The notes under the pieces are model-generated. The model was not told where the DNA came from. It searched no databases and worked only from the letters and a program-made list of their open reading frames with translations. Below are positions 52,545 to 60,945 of a stretch of 64,000 bases of DNA, in pieces. How positions within the stretch are numbered: the stretch's first letter is position 1; each line of letters starts with the position of its first letter. Source of the stretch: JALGVA01 sp964617715 (GTDB taxonomy: Bacteria > Armatimonadota > Zipacnadia > Zipacnadales > UBA5352). The position numbers and the translations under genes were made by a program. Location of the stretch: assembly GCA_964617715.1 (NCBI GenBank), contig CAZTZN010000003.1, forward strand, positions 13,307 to 77,306. Reading direction: 5' to 3'.

Positions 52545-53335
52545 CAGCCCTCGAACAGCTCCCTGGCATAGGCGAGGTCCTCGGCGACCGCGCAGTCAAC
52601 CGCGCTGTGATCGGAGTACTCGGCGGTCAGACAGACCGGTCCGGACCACTCGCGCGCCTTGAGCAGCTCGACCACTCGCGGCCAGGGCGCGATGCCCTGC
52701 CGACCGGTGGTCCACATCAGTTTCCACTCGGCGCGCTCGGACTCGAAGCCGTTGGCGCGCATCCACCACGGGCTCTTGAGGTTGACCATGCGCAGGTGTG
52801 ACCAGCAGATGTCGATGGCCTGCTCGGGGATCTCCCCGGCCAGCACATTGTGCGCGGCGTCCCACACCATGCAGAACTGCTCGGCCGGATAGTCGCCGAT
52901 CAGGCGCATGACCCCCAGGCAGCTCCCGATCTGGTTGTTGCAGTGATTCTGGATGCCTACGGCCACGCCATGGCGCTCCAGCATCGGCGCCAACTCCGCG
53001 AACTCGCGGCGGTAGCGCGCCTCGGTGGCGAGGTAGCCTTCCGGGCCGATGGGCAGGCAGATGCGGATGATGGGCACGCCCGCCTCGGCGCAGGCAGCCA
53101 TGGTCGTCTCGTCCGTAGGTCCGGCGATGCTCTCGATGGTCACGCCGTGGTCGGCGAAGATCCTCGCGGCCTCGGGCAAGCCCCTGGCTACGTTCTCGGG
53201 CTCCACCTGGAACTCCGGGCGCACGGGGAGTTCGACGCCGGTGAAACCGAGTTCGGCTATGTGCGCTGCAAGCTCCGGCAGGGGCATGGTCTTCCACGGC
53301 TTGCTGAACACGGCGAAACGGATTGCCTGGCTCAT
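52544..53335 (-). CDS. Sugar phosphate isomerase/epimerase-like protein
   Basis: 263 residues of the AP-endonuclease-2 barrel (PF01261). It starts 'MSQAIRFAVFSKPWKTM', with metal ligands suggested by 'GFTGVELPVRPEF', 'VAVGIQNHCNNQIGS', 'CMVWDAAHNVL' and 'CLTAEYSD'. Such enzymes isomerise or epimerise sugars or act on inosose. The ATG at 53335 has AGGAGC before it; an upstream in-frame start at 53383 lacks one. The coupling to the dehydrogenase and nearness to the COG3618 lactonase-like gene suggest a sugar oxidation pathway. Confidence 0.84.
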   Translation of the reverse strand: MSQAIRFAVFSKPWKTMPLPELAAHIAELGFTGVELPVRPEFQVEPENVARGLPEAARIFADHGVTIESIAGPTDETTMAACAEAGVPIIRICLPIGPEGYLATEARYRREFAELAPMLERHGVAVGIQNHCNNQIGSCLGVMRLIGDYPAEQFCMVWDAAHNVLAGEIPEQAIDICWSHLRMVNLKSPWWMRANGFESERAEWKLMWTTGRQGIAPWPRVVELLKAREWSGPVCLTAEYSDHSAVDCAVAEDLAYARELFEG

Positions 53336-53453
53336 GGTGACTGCTCCTTGCGCGCCGGACACGGCTGGCGCCGACATGCTCACACGTGACAGATGTAGGT
53401 TCGCCCTGCTGTCCGCGCACTCCTGTCTGCCCCAACTCGAACCGCAAATGAGA

Positions 53454-53479
53454 CGGCACCCCGTGAAAGCGGGGTGCCG
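53454..53479 (-). terminator. Hairpin after the TadE-like gene
   Basis: CGGCACCCC and GGGGTGCCG form a perfect 9-bp stem with an 8-base loop, 28 bases downstream of the TadE-like stop on the minus strand. The following bases (TCTCATTTGC on the minus strand) are only slightly T-rich. Confidence 0.55.
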
Positions 53480-53507
53480 GAGTCGTCATGCAGTCCGCAC
53501 CAGAGTG

Positions 53508-53984
53508 CTACTCGCGCATCATGATCGTCGAGGCCGTCATCGTCACCCGCCCGTCGTCATCGGCATTGAGCACCGGCCCCATCAGCCCGGGCACAAGCAG
53601 CGGGTGGGGGTAGGTGAGGCTGATCTGCACCTGATCGCCCTGCTCGGCATTGTTCTCGTTGCCGTCCGCAGCAAGCGGCTGCCACTCGCCCCAGGTGCCC
53701 GAGCCCTCGTCCCAGTCACGGAAGCGAAAGACGCGCGTGACCTCGGCATCATTGATGGTAGACGTGTTGGCGTCAATCTCAGCGTTTATGCGGGCGGGCA
53801 GAGCGCCGACCGCGGCCTGACGCGCGGCTTCACGTGCGGCCGCCGCCAACTCTGCCCGATCCTTCACGAGGAAGCCGAATTCGAGGATGCCGAAGAGGAG
53901 GAATATCAGCAGTGGCACCACGAGCGCCAGCTCCACGGTCGCAGAGCCATCTCGTGATCCGTGCGATGGCGCGTACCGGTTCAT
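53508..53984 (-). CDS. TadE-like pilus/secretion protein
   Basis: 158 residues from the ATG at 53984. A TadE-type segment near the N-terminus, 'GSATVELALVVPLLIFLLF' then 'GILEFGF', is preceded by a short charged leader as in pseudopilins. The rest is a soluble domain with 'AAAAREAARQAAVGALPARI' and a C-terminal beta part. TadE proteins are minor pseudopilins processed by a prepilin peptidase in Flp/Tad systems. No other Tad genes (cpaF, tadBC, flp) occur in the window, so this is an orphan. A good promoter precedes it. Confidence 0.8.
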   Translation of the reverse strand: MNRYAPSHGSRDGSATVELALVVPLLIFLLFGILEFGFLVKDRAELAAAAREAARQAAVGALPARINAEIDANTSTINDAEVTRVFRFRDWDEGSGTWGEWQPLAADGNENNAEQGDQVQISLTYPHPLLVPGLMGPVLNADDDGRVTMTASTIMMRE

Positions 53985-54051
53985 ACCTTGTATTGGCACA
54001 CCACTGCGCCCTGGGAACACATCCGGTCCCCTCCATCCTCCAGCGCGGGTA

Positions 54052-54080
54052 ATTGTAGCACAAACTGCCCTGCGATGCAA
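54052..54080 (-). promoter_or_regulatory. Promoter of the TadE-like gene
   Basis: On the minus strand, TTGCAT (54075-54080), a 17-base spacer and TACAAT (54052-54057). The start would lie near 54045, about 60 bases before the ATG. A perfect TTGACA at 54115-54120 has no good -10 partner. Confidence 0.55.
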
Positions 54081-54171
54081 TCCTCTACGTATGCTCTTAG
54101 GTTATCCAATTCTTTGTCAATTCATGCTTCGGCGTGAAAACAGCCCTGTGATTCCCCGGTCACGCTGGAAA

Positions 54172-54232
54172 ACACGACGGCGGGGATCGCCATTTCGGCT
54201 CTCCCCGCCGGCCGCGGTCCCCCCCGTCGTGT
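54172..54232 (-). other. Nested inverted repeats after the deacetylase-like gene
   Basis: ACACGACGG (54172-54180) can pair with CCGTCGTGT (54224-54232), and GGCGGGGA (54179-54186) with TCCCCGCC (54202-54209). Two stems share bases and so compete. The block lies 18 bases downstream of the stop at 54250 on the minus strand; it is probably a terminator or 3' stabiliser. Confidence 0.45.
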
Positions 54233-54249
54233 CGTCAGAGCTTCGGACC

Positions 54250-55323
<1,074 letters not shown>

Positions 55324-55345
55324 GGCGATCTCTCCTGCGCGCCAG

Positions 55346-56485
55346 TCATAGTAGCTCGCGAAAGTGCTCCAGGCGGTGGAATGTGATGCGGTTGGCGTCG
55401 TGGAAGTTGTGGGCGCCGCGGTAGGCGGTGCGCACCGCGGCGATGATGTCCTCGCCGTCGAAACTCCAATCTGCGTACTGAAAGCCTGTCAGCCGCACCG
55501 AGTCGGGCCAGGGATGCGCCAGGTCGTCGCGCAGCAACGTGCGCACGTGCCGCCAGTGCGCCAGATCCTGCGACGCGTGCAGCGACAGGATGTTGCGCTG
55601 AGTAGGGCGTGACGGGTCAGTGTTGTTGTTGCTCACCGTCAGGTAGGTTCCGGTGATCGGATCGCGGCGGATGACGAACTTGGCCATGCCGCCGGGGAAC
55701 TCGATGAAGCCGGTCGCCGGATTGAACTCGATACGCTGCCCCCGGTCATGGACCGTCACCACGGCCGCCACGTCCACCTTCGGTGTCGAGTTGAAACGCA
55801 GGATGTTGAGCAGACGGCCATCAGGGGCGGCGACCACATTGCCCTCAAGCCATCCGGGACGCTCCAGCTCTCCCCACTCGCCGGGCACCCATGCGGGGTC
55901 GAAGCGGATGCGGTTGCTGATGGCCCAGGAGTCGGCGCGTAGCAGATCGGCGTCGGTATCGGCCGAGATCACCAGTGACTGAAACCCCGAGCCCCAGACG
56001 CATGGATCGCAGTCCTCGAAGGCGCGATAGAGTCGCCCGTCGTGCTCGAGTACCGGCACCGGGGCACAGTGGTAGTTCGGCGGCTCCCGGCGCGGCCCGC
56101 CGCGGGCGAGCAGGCCGGTTGTCTCATCCGCCGGGTGGGTCCAGGTGTCGCCGCCATCGTCCGACCGGCGGATCACGATCGAGCCGTACTGCTGCGAGCA
56201 GCCCAGCAGATAGAGCGCGCCCCGGTGCCAGAAGACGCTGCTCCAGAAGGCGTTGGCGATGTGCGTGACCGCAGACCAGTTGCGGCCGCCATCGAGCGAG
56301 CGATGGACGGTGGTCAGGTGCTCCTCGTCCTCGTGGTTGCGGGGGCAGCCCGGGCCGAAGTAGTCATGAGTGACGATGATGGCATCGGGGTAGCACGGCG
56401 CCTCGGGCGGAAGACGGGTGAGGCTGGGGCTGCCGAGGTAGCTGCGGGTGGTGGCGGCCTGAAAGGCGATTTGCGTGAGGTCCAT
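55346..56485 (-). CDS. BNR-repeat (sialidase-like) protein
   Basis: 379 residues from the ATG at 56485. Six-bladed propeller signs: Asp-box motifs 'RSLDGGRNWS' and 'RSDDGGDTWT', 'SLHASQDLAHW', and 'NVVAAPDGRLLNILRF'. The family includes exo-alpha-sialidases, but the arginine triad cannot be assigned by eye, so non-sialidase BNR proteins are possible. No signal peptide, so cytoplasmic action or unconventional release. It is coupled by close spacing to the deacetylase-like gene at 54250. Confidence 0.78.
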   Translation of the reverse strand: MDLTQIAFQAATTRSYLGSPSLTRLPPEAPCYPDAIIVTHDYFGPGCPRNHEDEEHLTTVHRSLDGGRNWSAVTHIANAFWSSVFWHRGALYLLGCSQQYGSIVIRRSDDGGDTWTHPADETTGLLARGGPRREPPNYHCAPVPVLEHDGRLYRAFEDCDPCVWGSGFQSLVISADTDADLLRADSWAISNRIRFDPAWVPGEWGELERPGWLEGNVVAAPDGRLLNILRFNSTPKVDVAAVVTVHDRGQRIEFNPATGFIEFPGGMAKFVIRRDPITGTYLTVSNNNTDPSRPTQRNILSLHASQDLAHWRHVRTLLRDDLAHPWPDSVRLTGFQYADWSFDGEDIIAAVRTAYRGAHNFHDANRITFHRLEHFRELL

Positions 56486-56557
56486 GCCTGCCCCTATCAG
56501 TCTCGTGGCGCTGGCCCGATGGCTCCGCGAGTTCGACACCGGTGGGGCCGTGACCTC

Positions 56558-57442
56558 TCAGAAGAGCGTCCCCCAGCTCGCAATGAGGACGATGGTGCCC
56601 ATGACCGCGACCAGCAGGGCCTTGGTCAGCGAACCGGCGAGGCGCCCGGCCAGCGCGCCCCAGCCGGCCTTGCGGGCCTCCTCAGGGGACTTGCCCCCAC
56701 GCAATTCACAGTAGTACCCGCCAAGGTAGCCGCCCGTCATGCCCAGGCCGATGGGCGGGATGATGGAGAGCAGCACCCAGCCGACCGGGCCGGCGAGCGC
56801 GCCAATGGCGGCGAGCGAGGGCGCGATGATCCCTCCGACCACGGCACCGATGAAGCCACCGATGAGCACCCACAGGCCCGTGGAGTTGCTCGCGCCGGAC
56901 TGCCTGACGCCCACGAACGACAGAGCGTTCTCGGCGAATTCGGCCGCCAGCGCGATGGCGGCGATGACGATTAGCACCCACCACGGCGGGCTCGCCCAGC
57001 CATGGAGCCCCGAGTAGAGCGTCGCCGCGGCCAGCACCAGGACGCTTCCCGGCAGGCCGAGGAGCGTGGCCGCGATGGCCACCGGGATGCTGATCACGAA
57101 CAGCACCTTGCCCACGAAGATGGCAACGACCTTGATGCCCGTGAGGAGACCTGCCCAGAACGACCCGCGAGGAGCCCGCTCCAGGGGGGCCTCCCGGGCA
57201 TCCGTCACAGCATTGGGCGGCGCTGCCTCGCCCGCTTCGCCCTCGCCCACTGCGGCCTCGCCGGATGGTGCTTGCTCGGCCGCAGATTCCTCTATCTGGT
57301 CTCTGGGGGGCGGGGCCTCGATGGTCTCCGCATCGGGGATCTCGGGCGCCTGCTGTGCTGCGCGTTCACACCCCGCCAGCACGGCCAGCGCCGCCGTCGC
57401 CGCCATGGCGATCAGGAGGAGCGTTGTCCTCGCGTAGTGCAT
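56558..57442 (-). CDS. Lipoprotein-anchored DUF456 membrane protein
   Basis: 294 residues. N-terminal lipoprotein signal 'LIAMAATAALAVLAGCERAA' with lipobox LAGC (Cys25), then an acidic Pro/Glu/Ala linker to residue about 90. Residues about 95-294 are a DUF456 domain: 'SIPVAIAATLLGLPGSVLVL', 'IAAIALAAEFAENALSF', 'GAVVGGIIAPSLA', 'IIPPIGLGMTGGYLGGY'. DUF456 proteins are small integral membrane proteins without a known function; the lipobox fusion is unusual. It lies 26 bases downstream of the SH3b-NlpC/P60 gene. Confidence 0.83.
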   Translation of the reverse strand: MHYARTTLLLIAMAATAALAVLAGCERAAQQAPEIPDAETIEAPPPRDQIEESAAEQAPSGEAAVGEGEAGEAAPPNAVTDAREAPLERAPRGSFWAGLLTGIKVVAIFVGKVLFVISIPVAIAATLLGLPGSVLVLAAATLYSGLHGWASPPWWVLIVIAAIALAAEFAENALSFVGVRQSGASNSTGLWVLIGGFIGAVVGGIIAPSLAAIGALAGPVGWVLLSIIPPIGLGMTGGYLGGYYCELRGGKSPEEARKAGWGALAGRLAGSLTKALLVAVMGTIVLIASWGTLF

Positions 57443-57468
57443 CGCGGCAGTGGCCTCCCGATGGGGCC

Positions 57469-59433
57469 TCAGTGCATGCGGCGGGCGCCGGCCCAGCGTG
57501 GCGCGTAGTAGGCGGAGTCGAGGTCGCTGATCTTGACCCCGCCCCGGCTGTTAGAGGCGTGGATGAACTGCCCGTTGCCGATGTAGATGCCGACATGCGA
57601 GATACCGCTGCGGTAGGTGTTCTTGAAGAAGACGACGTCTCCGATTTGCAGATTCTCGCGCGACACCGGCGTGCCCTCTCGGAACTGTGTGCGGCTGCTG
57701 CGTGAGACGTTCACGCCGTGCTTGCCGAGCACGAAGTGTACGAAGCCGGAGCAGTCGAAGGTGTTGGGACCGGCGGTGCCGCGGCGATACGAGTAGCCGA
57801 GGTAGCGCATGGCCGTCTGCACGACCGCCCGCCCGAAACTCGATGGGGCGGATGTGGCCGCTGACCCCGTCGGAACGCTCTGCGCCTGGCGAGCGCGGCG
57901 CTGCGCCCGAGTGTCGAGCAGCCAACTGGCCATGTAGCCGGTTGTGCCGTTGTCGAGCGCAACCCTGTACCAGTCCCCATCGCGGTCGAGAATGATGACC
58001 TCCGTGCCCAGCACCGCCTCGGCGATCTCGTCATAGCTCGTGCCGGGGCCGGAGCGGATGTTCACCTCAGGTCGGGCCACCCAGGCGGTGCGCACGGCAA
58101 TCTCCTCGTCGCCCTCCCGCACGGTCGGGGCTTCATCGGGGCCCTTGAAGTTCATCACCCAGCCGGCGACCCAGCCCACATTGCCCTCGCCATCGCGAAT
58201 CTTGCACCAGTGCCCGCTCAGTTCCAGCACCTCGACCGCCGTCCCCGCGCTGAGCCTGAACTTGATGTCGTGGTCGGTGCCGGGGCCGTAACGCACGTTC
58301 ACTACGTCCTCCGCGATCCATGCGGGGATCGGCTGCATTGACGTGCCGGAGGTTGTGGCTGTCGAGGATGGCACGTGCGCGCTTGCCGCGCCGCCGGCCG
58401 TGGACTCGCCGCCCTCAAGTTTGACCAGGCTCGCGTGGATCCACCCCTCCTCACCGCCGTGGACCCTCACATGACACCAGTCGCCCTGCCGCTCGGTGAT
58501 GTAGAGCACCTGCCCACGCACGACCCTCGCCTTGATGCGCTCATTCAGGCTCGGTCCGGCGCGCAGGTGTACCGTGTCACCGTTGACGTAACCCTTAGCC
58601 GTTGCAGATGAAGCACCCGAGCCGGTCGTCCCCGCGCCCGCCCCTTGCTCGAACTTCACCAGGCTCGAGTGAATCCAGCCGTCCTGCCCACCATGCACCT
58701 GGCAGCGCACCCACTCGCCCCGGCGCTCGGTGACGTAGAGCACCTGGCCGGCGACCAGCCTCGCCTTGATGTGATAGTTGGTGCCGGGGCCTGACCGCAG
58801 GCGGACGCCATCTCCGTTCACGTACGCCTTGGCGGTGCTGACGCTCGTCGATTGAATGGTGTGAGAGCTGGTGATGCCGGCGGCGAGCCGGCGTCCACGC
58901 TCGACGTCCCGCTCGAGAAGGTCCCCGCGAATCCACCCGTAGCCGCCGGGCGTGCGACACCTCAGCCAGCCTCGCTGCTCACCGATGATGTAGACCTTCG
59001 TGCCGCGGGGGATTTGACCCCGGCTGTCATAGTGCGTCCCGGGTCCGCTGCGTACGTTCACGTTGCCCTCTGCGCTCACCCAGGCGGGTGGGGCGCTCGA
59101 GCCTGACGATGATGAAGAGGACGCCGTGGACAGGCCGGCCTGCTGCGCAAGCTGCCGCCCCTTCTCGGCGGAAAACTGGAGGAGCCACTCGGCGATCCAG
59201 CCCCAACTGCCGTCGGGAAGCCTGGCCCAGCACCAGTTGTTGGCGAAGGCAGTCACGTAGACCTTGGTGCCGCGCGTAAGATGACCGATGAGGTCCCGGT
59301 CGGTGCCCGGGCCTGAACGCACGTTGAGCGACTCGGGGATGACCCACGCGGGGTAGACCTTGCCCGCGCTGGCGGGAGGAGTGAACAGGGCCGCGAGGCA
59401 TATGGCTGTGGCGAAGATCCGTGTTGGCTTCAT
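57469..59433 (-). CDS. Exported peptidoglycan hydrolase with six SH3b repeats and NlpC/P60 domain
   Basis: 654 residues from the ATG at 59433. Signal peptide (MKPTRIFATAICLAALFTPP..ASA), then six bacterial SH3 domains, each with '[LN]VRSGPGT' or a close variant and a 'W..[IV]....L' end; these bind the cell wall. The C-terminal 110 residues are an NlpC/P60 endopeptidase with Cys561 (FDCSGF), His613 (GISHVGIYIG) and His625 (QFIHAS). It cleaves peptide bonds in peptidoglycan stem peptides. It diverges from the arginine operon; its own promoter is at 59483-59512. Repeats 3 and 4 are the most alike, suggesting recent duplication. Confidence 0.92.
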   Translation of the reverse strand: MKPTRIFATAICLAALFTPPASAGKVYPAWVIPESLNVRSGPGTDRDLIGHLTRGTKVYVTAFANNWCWARLPDGSWGWIAEWLLQFSAEKGRQLAQQAGLSTASSSSSSGSSAPPAWVSAEGNVNVRSGPGTHYDSRGQIPRGTKVYIIGEQRGWLRCRTPGGYGWIRGDLLERDVERGRRLAAGITSSHTIQSTSVSTAKAYVNGDGVRLRSGPGTNYHIKARLVAGQVLYVTERRGEWVRCQVHGGQDGWIHSSLVKFEQGAGAGTTGSGASSATAKGYVNGDTVHLRAGPSLNERIKARVVRGQVLYITERQGDWCHVRVHGGEEGWIHASLVKLEGGESTAGGAASAHVPSSTATTSGTSMQPIPAWIAEDVVNVRYGPGTDHDIKFRLSAGTAVEVLELSGHWCKIRDGEGNVGWVAGWVMNFKGPDEAPTVREGDEEIAVRTAWVARPEVNIRSGPGTSYDEIAEAVLGTEVIILDRDGDWYRVALDNGTTGYMASWLLDTRAQRRARQAQSVPTGSAATSAPSSFGRAVVQTAMRYLGYSYRRGTAGPNTFDCSGFVHFVLGKHGVNVSRSSRTQFREGTPVSRENLQIGDVVFFKNTYRSGISHVGIYIGNGQFIHASNSRGGVKISDLDSAYYAPRWAGARRMH

Positions 59434-59482
59434 GGCTGCGGTTCCATCTGCTCCGGTCGGCCTCAGATAGCGATGGCAGGGA

Positions 59483-59512
59483 ATCATAGCCGTGAGGGCG
59501 GACGAGTGTCAA
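59483..59512 (-). promoter_or_regulatory. Promoter of the SH3b-NlpC/P60 gene
   Basis: On the minus strand, TTGACA at 59507-59512, an 18-base spacer and TATGAT at 59483-59488. It is back-to-back with the argC promoter; the two -35 boxes are 27 bases apart. Confidence 0.75.
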
Positions 59513-59539
59513 CATGTGCCGCCCCTGCCCGCGGCTTTC

Positions 59540-59568
59540 TTGACCCCCGGGCCGGCTTGTGATATAGT
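59540..59568 (+). promoter_or_regulatory. Promoter of the arginine operon
   Basis: TTGACC at 59540-59545, 17-base spacer, TATAGT at 59563-59568 with the extended -10 TGA before it. Predicted start near 59575 gives a leader of about 205 bases before argC, long enough for the leader peptide and terminator described next. Confidence 0.8.
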
Positions 59569-59611
59569 GCAGACGTTCCTGCCCCAACCCAGGTTCGTAT
59601 GGAGCCCGCTG

Positions 59612-59671
59612 ATGTCAATCATCGGCAACCAGTTGTGGCCGACCCCCCCTGACCCTCGCGCCAGGCGGTAG
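59612..59671 (+). CDS. Candidate arginine leader peptide
   Basis: 19-codon ORF, MSIIGNQLWPTPPDPRARR, ending TAG. GGAG lies seven bases before the ATG. Three of the last four sense codons are arginine (CGC, AGG, CGG), just before the stop. It lies about 37 bases after the predicted transcription start and 42 bases before a GC stem with a T-rich tail (59713-59739), then argC. A 7-bp stem TGTGGCC (59634-59640) / GGCCACA (59671-59677) encloses the Arg codons and could be altered by a stalled ribosome. This is the layout of a transcription attenuator sensing arginyl-tRNA. Inferred; no such peptide is known to me for this operon in this group. Confidence 0.6.
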   Translation: MSIIGNQLWPTPPDPRARR

Positions 59672-59712
59672 GCCACATCTGGACGTACCCGCTCCGATAA
59701 GGCATCTTCCGT

Positions 59713-59739
59713 GCCGCCCGATGATGGGGCGGCTTTCTT
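59713..59739 (+). terminator. Attenuator-type terminator upstream of argC
   Basis: GCCGCCC (59713-59719), loop GATGATG, GGGCGGC (59727-59733) and TTTCTT: a perfect 7-bp GC stem with a pyrimidine tail. It lies 40 bases before the argC ATG and after the leader peptide, so its formation would block argC transcription. Confidence 0.65.
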
Positions 59740-59779
59740 CGTACCTGCGCGTGACGCACACGACAAGGCGAGGGAGTGC

Positions 59780-60820
59780 ATGAGCGTGACACGGGTCGCG
59801 ATATTCGGCGCCACCGGCTACGGAGGCATTGAGCTGGTCCGCATCCTGCTCGACCACCCGGGGGTCGAGATCGCCTACGTCGGCGGGCACACAACCGTGG
59901 GCGAGAACGTCTCCGACTTCTACCCGCACCTCGCCGGCGCCATCGACATGACGGTGGGGGAGATCGACGTCGCGGCGGTGGCCCCGGACGTTGACGTGAT
60001 GTTCTTCGCGTTGCCCCATGCAGTGGGGGCCGCACTGGTGGCCGAGGCGCTTGAGCTTGGTAAGAAGGTCATCGATTTCTCCGCCGACTGCCGGCTCAAG
60101 AACCTGGCCGATTACGAGCGCTACTATGAGCCGCACCCCCACCCCGAGTTGCTCGGGCAGGCGGTGTACGGCCTGCCCGAGCTACACCGCGAGGAGATCG
60201 TCGCGACCCGCCTGACCGCAGTGCCGGGATGCTATCCGACCGGCGCCATCCTGGCGCTCGCACCCGCCTGCACCGCCGGGTTGATTGAGCCCGACGGCCT
60301 GATCGTGGACAGCAAGTCGGGGGTTTCGGGCGCGGGGCGCAGCCTGTCGCTGACCACGCACTTCACTGAGTGCAACGAGTCGGTGGCGGCCTACAAGGTT
60401 GCCCGGCATCGGCATACACCCGAGATCGTGCAGGAGCTGTCGCTGCTGGGCGCGCCCATTACGGTTACCTTCACTCCGCACCTGATCCCGATGAACCGCG
60501 GGATCCTGAGCACCTGCTACGGCAAACTGACCGGCGAGATCGCTCTGGACGACGCCGTCGCCCTCTACCGCGAGTTCTACGCCGACGAGCCGTTCGTGCG
60601 CGTCCACAGCCCCGGGAAGCTGCCCGCTACCAAGCAGGTCACCGGGTCGAATCTGTGTGACATCGGCCTGGCGATTGACCCCGACACCGGGCGGTTGATT
60701 GCGGTATCGGCGATCGACAACCTGGTCAAGGGCCTGTCGGGCGCCGCGGTGCAGTGCATGAACCTGATGCTGGGCTTGCCGGAGGAGACGGCCTTGAGCG
60801 CGTACCCGGTGTGGCCGTAG
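59780..60820 (+). CDS. argC: N-acetyl-gamma-glutamyl-phosphate reductase
   Basis: 346 residues from the ATG at 59780 with AGGGAG before it. Third step of arginine synthesis; reduces N-acetylglutamyl phosphate with NADPH. 'VAIFGATGYGGIELVRIL' is the NADP fold, 'FFALPHAVG' and the catalytic Cys151 in 'AVPGCYPTGA' are conserved. Length normal. It begins the argC-argJ-argB-argD run and is controlled by the promoter and attenuator just upstream. Confidence 0.96.
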   Translation: MSVTRVAIFGATGYGGIELVRILLDHPGVEIAYVGGHTTVGENVSDFYPHLAGAIDMTVGEIDVAAVAPDVDVMFFALPHAVGAALVAEALELGKKVIDFSADCRLKNLADYERYYEPHPHPELLGQAVYGLPELHREEIVATRLTAVPGCYPTGAILALAPACTAGLIEPDGLIVDSKSGVSGAGRSLSLTTHFTECNESVAAYKVARHRHTPEIVQELSLLGAPITVTFTPHLIPMNRGILSTCYGKLTGEIALDDAVALYREFYADEPFVRVHSPGKLPATKQVTGSNLCDIGLAIDPDTGRLIAVSAIDNLVKGLSGAAVQCMNLMLGLPEETALSAYPVWP

Positions 60821-60945
60821 GAAGACGGCGTCGGAGAACCGGGGGCCTGCAACCGGGAAGCGGAGATCGACACAGGCAACGTCAGGCGGCAACGGCGGAA
60901 GACGTCGTGCGCCAGGCCGAGAGTGAGAATGAGCGAGGGATTGAG

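Noticed and set aside
59569..59740. T-box riboswitch in the argC leader
   Set aside because: The bases at 59680-59692 (GGACGTACCCGC) resemble but do not match the T-box core TGGNACCGCG, and no specifier stem was seen. The leader peptide explains the layout better.
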